From assembly GCF_004359215.1 (NCBI RefSeq), contig NC_090621.1, forward strand, positions 4,679,426-4,743,425: a DNA stretch of 64,000 bases, in the 5' to 3' direction. The notes beneath the pieces are model-generated. The model worked only from the letters and a program-made list of their open reading frames with translations, was not told where the DNA came from and did no database searches. Positions 20,030 through 30,547 of this stretch are shown here, piece after piece. The stretch comes from Bremia lactucae. Its lineage: Eukaryota > Oomycota > Peronosporomycetes > Peronosporales > Peronosporaceae. Made by a program: the position numbers and the translations under genes. Numbering within the stretch: position 1 is the first letter of the stretch; each line of letters opens with the position of its first letter.

Positions 20030-21201
20030 CTACGAGGCAGTTCGATCGTGCACAGATTGCCTTGGCGATGTAGTACACGAAACGGGCCAATTTACCTGTG
20101 CAGTTATAAATTTCTGCCCATTCGTCACTACACATTTGGGCAGGTTTTCTGTTGACAGTGGTACTAGATCATTAACATTGAACGATTGAATTTTTGCTCT
20201 TCCATTTTTGTCGGATTTTCGTTTCGATCTGTTCATCGCATCATCGATAGAAACCTGTATGCGACGGATCACTGTTTCTCTAGCAAGCTGAATTTTCTCC
20301 CGATGACTCGGTTTTGTTTTGTCTTCAATGCGACCTATTTTTACAGCAGAGGTGTCGTTTTTCTCATTAGTGAAAGCATAATTGCTCTCACTGATAATAT
20401 TATTTCGATGCTGAGTCTTTCAGCATCGTTATTAAAGTCAGTAATAGCCTTATCGTTTTCACTGGCTTTGTTTGCTTCAAGGTTGATTGAATCACCATTC
20501 TTATCCTTCGCATTGACAGTTGAGTCAATGCGTGATGAGCGAGAGCTGGATTGTTCTCTGCTTGTGAGATTCCCTCCCCCTTGAATAAGAGTCACCTTTA
20601 AAAAAGGTGGGTTTACGTGAAGGCTCACGCCACTCACGAAAAACGGTGTATGCTTTGTAGAAGCATGCACTGAATTGTCGATGGCAAATTCTACCATCGC
20701 CAAGAACTCACTCCAACTTTTGAAAGAGAGGACGTATTCGCGGAATATCTTTCCGAGGATACGGTTTGCACGCTCCGTCGGGCCATCTATTTCAAAATGA
20801 TCCCAGTTGTCATTCAAAAATGTGTTTCAAGTGTTTTAAACACAGATTGCGCAAACTCCGCCGTGTGTCTGGTGTCTTGCTCTGAGAACAGATCACAGGG
20901 AAACCCATGGAGTCGGAATATCGTGTCAACAAAGACACGAGCACATTCTTTGGCGAAGACGAAGTCCATTGACACGAACTGCCAACACTCTGCCGTAACA
21001 GGGAGAGGTTCTAAACGGAGAACGGGATGAAACGCTAGGCTTAACTCGTTGACAAACTTCGCAAGCACGTATGTACTTGTAGACGAAATCATACTGGCGT
21101 GGCCAGCAGAAGTCGCGACTTATCGTGAGATAGGTCTTCTCACGTCCGCGATGACCACTTATTGGTTCATCGTAGCACTCATACATGATGCGTAAGCGCA
21201 A
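20030..21201 (-). pseudogene. pol: Family 2 copy 2a: integrase
   Basis: From 21201 downward: zinc domain with GHRGREKTYL and CEVCQRVKP (the first His is Tyr in ECYDEP), core with WQFVSMDFVFAK and FVDTIFRLHGFP, the SEQDTRHTAEFAQSVFKTL block corresponding to the second Asp region, then EIDGPTERANRILGKIF with the catalytic Glu and MVEFAIDNSVHASTKHTPFF. The C-terminal piece 20272-20030 follows a shift and is badly decayed. Order and motifs are those of Ty3/Gypsy integrases. Overlapping frames show at least three frameshifts. Confidence 0.87.
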
Positions 21202-21850
21202 TTATGCTAATAATTATAGTTGGGATGAGGACACGAGGTGTGTCGCCAGCAATGGCTGTGTAGTACAGCAAACCATTGCGTGTTGTGTATCGATCTTCAA
21301 AATATCGATGTAATTTTGACAATCCTTTTAAGGTATGTTGAGATAGATTTTCAAGACAATCCATCAAGCCTTTAAGATCCTTATTATCTTGATAGACTCG
21401 TCAAAGGTCGCTAAGAAATGTTGACGACAGATCACTATTGTTTCAACAGTGGGCGTATCCCCACTGTTTGTTTGCGCAGCCGGCTAAAACTTGGGCTGGC
21501 GCAGTGAGCTTTAGCGACGACATTAAGTCGTCCTGATTTTATATCACGGAGAAGTTATACTTCGCGAAGCGATATACCCTATGGCATATTTCATGGCAAG
21601 GAGTTCCTTGTCATGCACTGGGCAACTTTGTTCAGCTGGTTGAAGATGACACGGCTGATAGCAGACGACGCGCTTTGCGCCGTCTATGTCATTTTGCATT
21701 AACGCACAGCCAATTGCAAATCGCTGGCGTCACAGACCACATGAAATGGTCCGTCTTAATCCGCAATCGCCAGGATTGGTGACTGCATCAAAAATTGCTT
21801 AATACTTTAACAAAACGTTGGCAATCAGCGCTCAATGACCACTTTGCATT
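21202..21850 (-). pseudogene. pol: Family 2 copy 2a: RNase H and tether to integrase
   Basis: The tether at 21367-21179 includes LKGLSKLHRYFEDRYTTRNG and LLYYTAIAGDTPRVLIP, the lead-in to the zinc domain. Upstream, about 21800-21540, RNase H is represented by GPFHVVCDA and a QCMTRNSLP-type block with stops. It lies between RT and integrase as expected. Confidence 0.72.
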
Positions 21851-21859
21851 TTTATCTCA

Positions 21860-22700
21860 TTAAAGAAGAAAGATGTACTGTCATTTGGCATAATTGCGGA
21901 AATACTTGCTTAAGTACGCCGCTAAGTTGAGGATCTTTCGAAGTTTCTTTACGTCGACTAGCAAAGGCCAGCCGGTGGTCGCCTTAAAAATTTCCGGTTC
22001 AGGGCGTGCACAGTTTTTACCCAAGAAGTGGTATTTAGCTTGCAACGAATGTACACTTTTTGAGATTTGCATGCAGCTTATGCTTACGCAGAAGTGTAAG
22101 AACCTTTTGAATTTGGAAACGATGAACCTCAACGTCCGACATAACCGTTCATGGCTCTGCTATGATCGAAGACGTCATAAAAAATAACTAGGTACGAAAT
22201 CCTTTACCGTTCTCAATAGTTTGATTTCACATCTGGGGAATGTCGCAGGGGCATTACTAAGCACCTGTAGCATAATTAGCAAGATTACTGCTGTGAACAG
22301 GATATCGTGTGATTGCATAAGGATTTGATATAATCCATCCGTCAGACCCATTGAAGGAAGGAAGTTCTCTTTGACATATTATCAATAATTACGTCTTTTC
22401 GTGGTATCAGCGTCCACAGTCGCAAATTTCACATGCACAATCCGCCCCTCTCCTATTTATTAACGCACACAGAAGGTCCGAAAGCTATGTGGGGATGTTG
22501 ACTCCCTCACATGGCCCGCTGCTAAGCGATCGGCAAAGAATTTGTCGATCGCTAATACTTGTTCACGAGACAATGACCACTGCTTCATGACACAGTATTT
22601 CGAACCTGGTATGAAGTCGATTTCGTGTCGAGTACCTTTACCAATAGGCCCTTCGCACGGTAAGGATGTAGGGAATATATACTTAAGTTCTCGGATTGCA
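21860..22700 (-). pseudogene. pol: Family 2 copy 2a: reverse transcriptase
   Basis: The piece 22132-21881 carries the thumb and connection: FLHFCVSISCMQISKSVHSL, YHFLGKNCARPEPEIFK and a LRKILNLAAYLSKYFRN block. The catalytic palm block YDDVFDHS lies at about 22181-22158, one frame away, so the Asp-Asp pair is intact but not in frame. The RT entry near 22680-22560 resembles KYCVMKQWSLSREQVLA. It is a pseudogene of a Gypsy RT. Confidence 0.8.
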
Positions 22701-23500
22701 GCTTAAAATTTTCCATCCGAGTGCTCTTGTCGAGACACTTTCGTACATCGATTAGTGCTGAGCGCTCTCAGTGAATACTATTGCCGACATAATATTGGAA
22801 CCGTAGTTGTCCTCTGTGGCAAGTACGTAGATCTGCTTGACTTTGCGACTGCGCACATCATGCAAGAACTGATTTGGTTCTAGCGTGAGTGATCTCCGAA
22901 GTTTACTTCGAAGGCGCTATCAGATCATCTGTACAAGCGCCCACACTTGATCCGTGTTTGCTTAAACAAAGAGTGTCTCAGTTTCCGCTTTGTTGATTAT
23001 CCCCAAAGGTACCTGGGAACCTTTGACCACAGGTTTCTGGGGACTTAGTCCCGCAGACCCTTAAGAACTTATACTCTTAAGCTTTATTTAGGGAGTATCC
23101 TCCCCAACTGCCTCTAGCTGCGGTTGCGCGACCACAGCGAGATTTCTACGATCGACTTTCCAATCGATCTAGGACTTTCGCAATGTCTTTTATAGATGGG
23201 TGTCAGTTATTTTCTTAAATGTTGTTTTGCCAGCAAAGATCCTTGTTTTGTTCCTTTCGACTTATTCGAGTGGTCGAATTATGACGCTGTCTGTGCTTGT
23301 GCACCGCCGTCGGTATCTAATTCCACAGTGTGATGAATATACACACTGAGGTCTTGTGCAGTCGTGGAAACGACCGAACCACAAGTGAGGCCATCCCACT
23401 CACTCGTAGGACGTTCACACGTTAGTAGACGCTTCAAGAAGTTCTTCAGATGGTACGAGAAGCAGGCATCGTCACGGCTTGATGCTGACAGTTTGTACAT
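22701..23500 (-). pseudogene. pol: Family 2 copy 2a: protease-RT spacer
   Basis: Low-conservation DNA between protease and RT, matching the spacers of 2b (41100-41760) and 2d (55980-57010). Visible shared blocks are the CCTGTGGTCAAAGGTTCCC stretch and the GCTGTGGTCGCGCAACCGC stretch on the minus strand. No catalytic motif is expected. Confidence 0.65.
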
Positions 23501-23517
23501 GGCTCATACTTTCTGAG

Positions 23518-23760
23518 CTATGGTAATCCTAGGATGACAGCAAATTTGTCATTCAAATCTAGTACGATGAGATCATAATCGTACTGTCTTCCCTTTGACG
23601 AGTATTGGATGGCAATGACATGTTTCTTTATTATTACAGATGCATATGTTGCTAGGCGTAAAGTCATCCTCGTTAGAGGGGAATCGCGCTCAATAAATTT
23701 AAGTCTCCGATCTTCTAGCAATCGATGCACAACAATCATCTAGGGACTATAGTGGCAATT
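23518..23760 (-). pseudogene. pol: Family 2 copy 2a: aspartic protease
   Basis: On the minus strand, HRLLEDRRLKFIERDSPLTR, then RLATYASVIIKK, and DYDLIVLDLNDKFAVILGLP, the C-terminal protease block. The catalytic triplet, which copy 2b has as FDCGASNIFI at 41950, is decayed here (the sequence upstream of HRLL shows only remnants). It is a retropepsin relative that would process Gag-Pol. Confidence 0.78.
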
Positions 23761-24390
23761 TATTTGCCACTACATTTTTCGAGGTAATGCGGTAACCCTC
23801 ATCACTGTTGATATATAATAGAGATGAAGATGTAAATATCGGATGTTCTGTGAAGGGCTAGGGTTGTAGACGGTAAAGTTTGTCTCTAGAATATGGTTGA
23901 TAATAAGTGCTTATTGCATATGGTTTTCCATAGGCCAGATGTGGCAGTAGAATACTGCGAACTAGGACCTAGCGTGTATATTGATGAATGTCACGTTCCT
24001 ATTTCCTTTCCCCTCCCAAGGTCAACCTGTAAGCACGGAGAAATCGACAACTACGTCAAACAATACTTTAATCACCTGTAGCATTTACACACAATGTTTG
24101 TGTGCGAGGAAAAACTTTCGTTTAAAGGCGTTCAAATCTTGTCGACATTGCTAGATAAGTAGAACGCACCGCACGTACTGACGTCGACATCTTTTTCGAC
24201 GATCCGCCTCGTCATTGCGACTTTGCAACAGCGTCAAATACGCATCCTCGGCTGATCCTAGCAGAAAATCGATCTTTTTGCTCAGTATTTTAGGCAGCGG
24301 CCGTGGGGCACTACACTCAAACGTGTAATGGCCCGTCTTTTGCAATCGTTTGTAGCTTGGCGGGCGAGGTCTCTCGCTCTAGAGATTTCG
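23761..24390 (-). pseudogene. gag: Family 2 copy 2a: Gag C-terminus with degraded zinc knuckle
   Basis: On the minus strand near 24345 the sequence TGHYTFECSAPRP is the second half of a CCHC knuckle (GH then C at the right spacing). It is followed by LLGSAEDAYLTLLQSRNDEA and a basic RRKRCRRQY segment. Copy 2d has the same knuckle (KHYTLKCSGL, 57675). The rest of Gag is cut off at about 24390 by the join to family 1 copy 1c. The 23761-24120 stretch is decayed spacer. Confidence 0.62.
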
Positions 24391-24394
24391 ATCT

Positions 24395-25110
24395 TTGAGC
24401 TTTCGAGTCGACGGAAGCGTCGGCCAACTAGCAGCATGTGAAATGCTGCTGTCTGTGGCAGTAGACAGCGAGCTGATAGGAAGTCAAGCGTCGCGTGAAC
24501 CGGCACAGTGCCTGGAGCCTGGTGCAGTTGAAAGGGGTGCGTTAGCGAGGAGAGCAGCGGCACCCGCTTCCCAGTCAAAGGTCGTGGTGACTTGAAGAAC
24601 ATATACAACAGATTAGGATGTACCTTTGGTCGTGGTGACTTGAAGAACGAGTACCCGACAGATTAGGACGACAAAAGGCACGTCTAAACGAGTGAACTTT
24701 GAACTAGTCCCTATTGAAGAGGACGGGCCTTCGAACGAGATCTTTAAGGCCATCAAATTCGAAGTTTCGGAGGCATCCTCAATTGAGGTGCTCCGGCAAG
24801 TCTTTAAATCTACCGATAAAATAGAAGAATTCTCGGAGATGTCGTCGGATCTCTTTCTTACCGAATTAAAGGGAAAATATCCATAACATCGCCCCATCAG
24901 TTCCAGAAGAGAACTTGGTGGACTGTTGCTCGTCGTCCACAATGAACGAGAAAGTCCTAGAAACGGACAAAAAGAAATAGTTCGCTGCTCAAGTCAAAGA
25001 TGCCTTGAGGGACAGTCCATTCGTTGAGGTTCTGTGGAAACACCGCGCTGTGTTTCTAGAAGAAGTGCCGAGCCACCTACCAGCAGATAGGAGCATCGGC
25101 ACAAAATAGA
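24395..25110 (+). pseudogene. pol: Family 1 copy 1c: protease-RT spacer (5' truncated element)
   Basis: Copy 1c begins here inside the spacer, so Gag, protease and 5' LTR are missing. It matches 51564-50770 of copy 1d, including the short tandem repeat of the GGTCGTGGTGACTTGAAGAAC block (24584-24631 and 24632-24680), which copy 1d also has. The piece 24692-24886 has EASSIEVLRQVFKSTDKIEE and EMSSDLFLTELKGK. The frame is broken near 24887 and again near 24981. Confidence 0.75.
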
Positions 25111-25900
25111 CCTCGAACCCGGCACCAAGTATTGTATGACCAGGCAATGGCCGATGCGAAGGAACAAGTCAATTATATCGATGAATTCTGCGACAAGCAA
25201 GCAAAGGCGGGACATGTGCGTGAAAGCAAATCGCCTCACTGCAGCCCGACCTTTTGTGTGTGTAAAGCCACACGTGAATGGCGCGTGGTTCATGCTTACA
25301 ATAAGCTGGACACGGCGACCAAACCGCATTCCGCGGAAAGATGTTTTGTTGAACTCCATGGGAAAGTCAACTATCTTTTCCGCGTTGGATTTAAAGGATG
25401 GCTACTATTAGGTACTCATGAGAGAGTCCGATGTAGCCAAAACATCTGTAATCATCCCAAGTGGTATGCTTAAGGGGTGGCTTGTGATGTCCCAAGGGGG
25501 TTGGAAAACGTACCGGCGACATTCAACCGAGTGGTGGCTCACGTGATGCGTCAGCACTATGCCTACGGGCCCCATTACTTTGACGATGTATTCGTGCATA
25601 GTAGGATCGAGGACTGGCTGAGTGCAATAGAGTCGCACAAGCGTCATTTAGACGCTGTGTTGCAGACTCTAAAGGACGCTCAATTGTACGTCAACTTGCA
25701 AAAGTGCGTCACAGGGGTCCCTGCGATACATGTGCTGGGCTGCATCGTATCTACCCGTAGTGTACGAGCAGATCCAGACAATATAAAATCGGTAAAGGAA
25801 TGGCCAATTCCACGACATGTAAAGAATTTGTGCCAATTCCCAGGGCTCGCTAATTACTTGCATATATATATAAATATATAGTAAGAATTATGCTGAGAAA
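25111..25900 (+). pseudogene. pol: Family 1 copy 1c: reverse transcriptase
   Basis: Blocks in order: QVNYIDEFCDKQAKAGHVRE, SPHCSPTFCVCKATREWRVV, HAYNKLDTATKP, a first-Asp block now in a shifted frame near 25385, then VPRGLENVPATFNRVVAHVM (25492) and HYFDDVFVHSRIEDW at 25573, with both palm Asp residues intact. It continues through VNLQKCVTGVPAIHVLGCIV and LANYLHIY. Frameshifts inactivate it. Confidence 0.88.
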
Positions 25901-26460
25901 CCTCAACCATAAGATGACCTCCTTAAAAATAACGCAGAATGGATTTGTTTTAAAAACCAAGAAGATGCGTACACATCAGTGAAGCAATCTCTTGTAGAGG
26001 CACCGGTCTTGGCATTGCCAGACGCGGATAGGCCCTATAGCGTCGTCTGCGAATGAAGCAAGTTTGCAATCGGCAGCGCGCTCATGCAGAAGGATGACGA
26101 CGGAGTTGACTGCGTAACCTCTTTTCAGTCCCGGTTTTTAAAAGTCGCGGAACTGAATTACTCTGTGCATGACAAGAGTGACTTCAAAAAAGTATGCTCT
26201 TGTCAAGTTTCGTGTGCACTTATTGGACACCGAACCATTTGTGGTTTATACGGATCACGCATCATTACGGACCGCAATAAACTCACGCATCTGTCGTCTA
26301 GAATGGCAAGATGGCTTATATTCCGCTCTGGATTCAACTTTAAAGTTGAATCCAAGCCGGGTAAGTCAAATGTCTTGGCTGACACATTATCGCGCAGACT
26401 AGACATCGAGGCAAGACTGGGAAAGTGCCAAAGCACAATTTCAGCCGTCAATGTTGGCAG
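25901..26460 (+). pseudogene. pol: Family 1 copy 1c: RNase H
   Basis: FAIGSALMQKDDDGVDCVTS (26063-26122) with a TGA just upstream, then ELNYSVHDK, KKYALVKFRVHLLDTEPFVV in the second frame (26190), VYTDHASLRTAINS and a shifted LADTLSRRL. The domain is nearly complete at DNA level but is split over two frames. Confidence 0.85.
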
Positions 26461-27460
26461 CCATGAAGGCATACCACGTGACAAGCTCATTGGCCTCTGA
26501 GATGAAAGAGAGCTACAGTCAGGATGACCATTGTCGCCTGCTGTTGGATCACTTCGGTGGACGAAAGGTTTCCCTTCCGTCGCACCTGATAGCTAAGCTG
26601 AATCGCTATAGCTACAGCGATGGCCTGTTATGGCATCAGCTGTCACCTTGTGATCCCTTAACAATCGATGTGCCTCATGACACAGATCCCAAGCTGATGA
26701 TCCTTTACGAGCTCCATGATGCGCCATCTAGTGGGCATCTGGGCCGTGAAAAGACATTCGTACGAGTGTCAGAGGAGTTTTGGTGGCCACACCTATGTTG
26801 GTGGGTGGCCTACTGTTCTCGCTCTTGCGAGCAGTGTCAGCGCATTAAGCCTACGCTGCCCAACAGTGCGCCACTGAAGTTGCTACCAATTCCAACGGAT
26901 TGTTGGAAGTCGGTCAGTCTGGACTTTATGTGTGGCATGCCGCCTGACCACAAGGGTCGGATGGGGCTCGTCGTCTTTGTGACAGATTGAGCAAAATGGT
27001 GCATTTAGCACCATCTCGAACAGTGATCACAGACAAGGAAGCAGCTCTCTTGCTCCTGGATCATGTATATAGACTACACGGTATGCCCGAGTCCTAATTA
27101 TAGGACCGAAATGCACGTTTACGTCTGATTATTGGCTTCACATGTTTGAGCTGCCAGGAAGCAAGCTCCATATGTTGACCGCAGATCATCCCCAGACCGA
27201 TGGACAAACAGAACGTGCCAATCGGGTCGGAACAAATGTCTCACGCACTATAGCATCTCCCAGAGAATGAATCAAGCAATTGCCCTTTACGAAGTTCGGT
27301 AAGAATAATAGTATCGATGCCAGTACGGGCAGACGCCATTTTATATTACGAACTGCGCCATCCTCGGACGCCAGTCTCGTTTGTGCGCAGCCCGAGTCTT
27401 AGTGGAAGAGGGCCCCTCACTATGCTCGGTGCAAAAGAGGGACATGTTTCGTCAATATGA
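26451..27460 (+). pseudogene. pol: Family 1 copy 1c: integrase zinc domain and core
   Basis: The 179-codon open piece 26451-26990 contains the full HHCC domain (LHDAPSSGHLGREKTFVRVS and SCEQCQRIKP) and the core start CWKSVSLDFMCGMPPDHKG, GLVVFVTD. A lost base near 26988 shifts the frame. Beyond it LSKMVHLAP and the DHPQTDGQTERANRV block (about 27184-27228) are visible, so the catalytic Glu is kept. The MNQAIALYEVR region is shifted again. Confidence 0.87.
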
Positions 27461-27959
27461 CGATGAGCCACGAAGGTATCATCTCAACGACTGAAACTTG
27501 CCCTAGTGATCCTGCCAGTTTAGCAGTGGTCAATAAAACTACACCTCATGACCGTTCTCTCGGCGGTATCCTAGGCGTATTTGATGCTAAAAGCGTGAGC
27601 AAGGCTCAACGCGTTGTGGATGAGCGATTAGCTATCACACGTAAAGTCCGTGACGCAACGACAAGCCCACAGGACAAAAAATAATATACGGACCGAAATG
27701 GTCGCAAAAGTAATGGATGCTTTAGAGTGGGTGAAAAAGTACTATTAAGTACTGCCACCCTACCTAAGTTTGAAATTTTCGTGCAACATGGAGGTACCAC
27801 GAAGTTGTTGCCGCGTTTCATTGGACCCTTCACGGTAGTAGAAAAGGTTGGAGACCTGAAGTATAGTTTACCCTTCCCCCGTATATGAAGGAGCACCCCG
27901 TATTTTACGTGAGTCATCTGAAACGGTATATAGACCCAAATGAGGTCACATAGCCCCAT
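27457..27959 (+). pseudogene. pol: Family 1 copy 1c: integrase C-terminal domain
   Basis: VDERLAITRKVRDATTSPQD, then a stop where 1a reads KQKEY, then FRVGEKVLLSTATLPK, RFIGPFTVVEKVGDL, and a shifted end near 27870. The pol stop corresponds to TAG at about 27951-27953. This segment and the aORF beyond it are almost identical to the opposite-strand copy 1d (44870-46310). Confidence 0.82.
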
Positions 27960-27963
27960 CCGT

Positions 27964-29520
27964 TTAAAAAAACCGATGGTGACGCCGACTGTGAGTCGAG
28001 CGTCGTTCGGGTGAGGGGGACGGAGAAGGCGAAAAACTATCAGCCGACCGACTCATCCCACCATGAACAGGACTTTGAGAGCGATGGACATGAACTTTTT
28101 ATATATTGGTTAATTTTTAATATCATACTATAGAGGAAAAACAAAGACATCACGCAAGTAACGCGGATCTCTCACCATTATCCTCTCCAGAAGTTCCAAG
28201 AGAGTCTTCAGGCAATCATAACCCTGACTATCTTTCGCTCGGACATCTTCCGGATCCGAGGTCAGTCGCAAGTCTTGACCCTCGAGATCCACAATACGTT
28301 GTTCGAAAGCGCTTAACGCACGCAGCTGAACAGACGAAGATAAGGCAGCCGCGATTAGGTGGGCAAGATCGCCACTCCTATCGGGCGCCGCCTGCACTAA
28401 TGGATGCGGGTGAGATTTAATACTTCCTTGTTGGAAGGTTGCTTGCCCACCGTTCCGTGAGGCAAAGGTATCCGATCCTCATCCACTGGAAAAGTTATCC
28501 CGAAGAGCTTCGACTCTTGGGAACCGATCGATACCCTACGTATTGACGTGCCCGCCTTGGTGGCTGCCTATGAAAAGGAGCACCAGCTGAGGCCTCTTCG
28601 CTTGTCTCAAATGGACTAGCAGAAGTAGCGTTGTGAGAAGAAAAAAGGAGTACACTACCGCTCATGATATCTTTCACATGCAAGCGAGCGAAATAAATTC
28701 GTTGCGACAGCTGTTTCATCGCAGTGGAATGCGGATGAATGCGGCGCAAGAATTCTGCCTCGTATTGGTCGGGCGTTTTATTTGAACGCAACACGACCGC
28801 GATCGGGAAATACCCTTAAGCGATTTTCCCTGAGCCCTCCATGACTTAAAGACGCCATAATGATTATGTGCGTCTATAAGAGCGCTCTCGAGAGGAGCGA
28901 CGCTTATGGCCCGTTTCAATGAGGCCATTTCGACGGAGGGGGCATCAGTGATATGCCACCCGTCACATAGCCACGTTCAAAACGACTGGTTTGTGACACC
29001 GACTGAGCACGTTCACGTGTCGTCGGCGGAGCTTTAGGCTCCGAATCCTCTATGCCAGAAGAATTATGGATTATGGTCTGAGCATTAGGCGTCGTGGTTA
29101 TACCCAACGGAGAAGCGGCTGTGTCTTAATGGGCAGCGCTTTCCATAATGGACGATGCGCTAGCCAGTGCAGACGACGAGATAGCATTAAAGAAATTTGT
29201 CGTTTCCAGGATGTGAGCCATGATAGAAGTTTAGATGGGCAATAATGTGCCATCATCCTTCCTCATGAGCTCGCTGTCCGCATCAGTGACGGCAACGATG
29301 TCGACTCATTGTAGTCAACAATGAGCGACGGATCAACATACCCACTATTAAAGTGGGATGAAACCTTAAGTCATGTTAACGCGACAGCAGCAGTAGCTGT
29401 CGGCGTTTCGACTAAGGCATTAGACGCTGTCTGCGTGTTAACGCGGCGCGTGCGCTTAGTGCGAGGTTGAGGTGGCGTCTTCGCAGACGACCCACAAACG
29501 TGGCTCCTTTTCGGTGGCAT
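27964..29520 (-). pseudogene. Family 1 antisense accessory ORF (aORF), copy 1c
   Basis: The start at 29520 gives MPPKRSHVCGSSAKT, equivalent to the internal start of copy 1a. The acidic segment (SSGIEDSEPKAPPTTRERAQ) and SLMPPPSKWPH follow. The central block FKSWRAQGKS, MLRSNKTPDQYEAEFLRRIH and FARLHVKDIMSG is open at 28794-28495. The C-terminal helical part is at 28397-28128 (LSAFEQRIVDLEGQDLRL, LLELLERIMVRDPRY). A 54-bp insertion at 28092 cuts it after YLRDV. The expected end is the TAA at 27964-27966, just beyond the pol stop. One-base deletions near 28807 separate pieces. Confidence 0.6.
28092..28145. mobile_element. 54-bp A/T-rich insertion flanked by GACAT duplication
   Basis: Copy 1d reads uninterrupted at this point (GCGATGGACATCACGCAAG on the element strand). 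Copy 1c has 54 extra A/T-rich bases plus a second GACAT: GACAT at 28087-28091 and 28146-28150. A 5-bp duplication is typical of transposon or LTR-element integration, but the insert has no clear terminal inverted repeats and is too short to classify. Confidence 0.7.
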
Positions 29521-29634
29521 CTTTGGCGCCGTGTATGTGAACACATGTCGTTAGAGTGATAGAGAGAGCTAGCTGCGCGTTAAGGAGCTCGAAGTTTTTC
29601 CTTCTTCTTTGACAATTTTTAGAATGAAAATTAG

Positions 29635-30018
29635 TGAGACAGGTGTTTCGTTACATGAAATTAACACTTAAGGGTTATTAGTTAATATATTATCTAAAAG
29701 GGAGATAATATTTGGAAAGTATTACTTTACATAGTAACAGTCGGAAAGCTTATCCATAGGTAGATATAGGCCATTAATAAATCGACTTGCTCCGCGGTCC
29801 AGTCAGCACTGGACGCGCGCAAAGAAAGAGACAGATGAGACTTTTTTATCACATGTTCTGTATAAGTATATAAGGAATTTTGTTAGTATGAAATAGATAG
29901 ACAAGAAGAACTTAATTATATTAATATGGTTTAATTTTAATCCTCTATAAAGCAAGTGTTTTAAATAGAGTCTTCCTCTACATGTAACAAGGTACTGCCG
30001 ACTTGTACTGCCGTTACA
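29635..30018 (+). repeat. LTR-like sequence ending family 1 copy 1c (left repeat)
   Basis: This follows the 3' non-coding end of copy 1c at the position where copies 1a and 1b have their polypurine tract and LTR. It does not resemble the family 1 LTR. Its start (TGAGACAGGTGTTTCGTTACATG) and end (CTGCCGTTACA) resemble family 2 LTR termini. It may be a diverged LTR subfamily or a family 2 LTR placed at the element end. Boundaries are tentative. Confidence 0.4.
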
Positions 30019-30061
30019 TATCAGGACCAAATTTCAACGCTTGATAACAACGAAAGTAAAT

Positions 30062-30396
30062 TGTAACGAGACACCCTTTGCTAGTACTATTAACAGTACT
30101 CGACAACCTTCACTGATTATTAACTTTATTATATTGATAACAAACTAGGTATGGCACCTAGTTGCGCACAAACGTGTCTTGTGGGTATTGGCGGGGTTGA
30201 TTTAAACTTTAATCAACCAATCAATAGAACTAATGTTCATCGCATCAATATTATCAAATTCGGTAATATGGGGGCTATTAAGTAAAATATTAGTAAAGAT
30301 AATTACTTGTACTGCTTTGCTGAATTCCTTTCACAGAACGTAACATTTTTTTCTCTTTTAGGAAATTATATTATATGAAACGGGACACCGGTTACA
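30062..30396 (-). repeat. Family 2 3' LTR, copy 2b (left repeat)
   Basis: On the minus strand it starts TGTAACCGGTGTCCCG and ends TCTCGTTACA (335 bp). It is preceded, in that orientation, by the purine tract AGGGGGAAGGAG. It matches 18805-18936 and, with a gap, 60454-60958 and 43490-44010. Confidence 0.7.
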
Positions 30397-30547
30397 CTAA
30401 ACTCCTTCCCCCTAACAATCAGTCACTATAGTGACTGATGGGGGGTGACAGGAAAATACTATTACGGCTTTCCGGTAATTTTGCATTATTAATTTTGATT
30501 AATAATTCCAATTTACTTACATAATTGATTTTTGTTCAGAAATCAGT

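Noticed and set aside
27606..27959. 117-codon minus-strand frame, also at 45788-46141
   Set aside because: It is identical in both places only because the DNA is nearly identical. It is antisense to the integrase C-terminal domain and lacks any family support.
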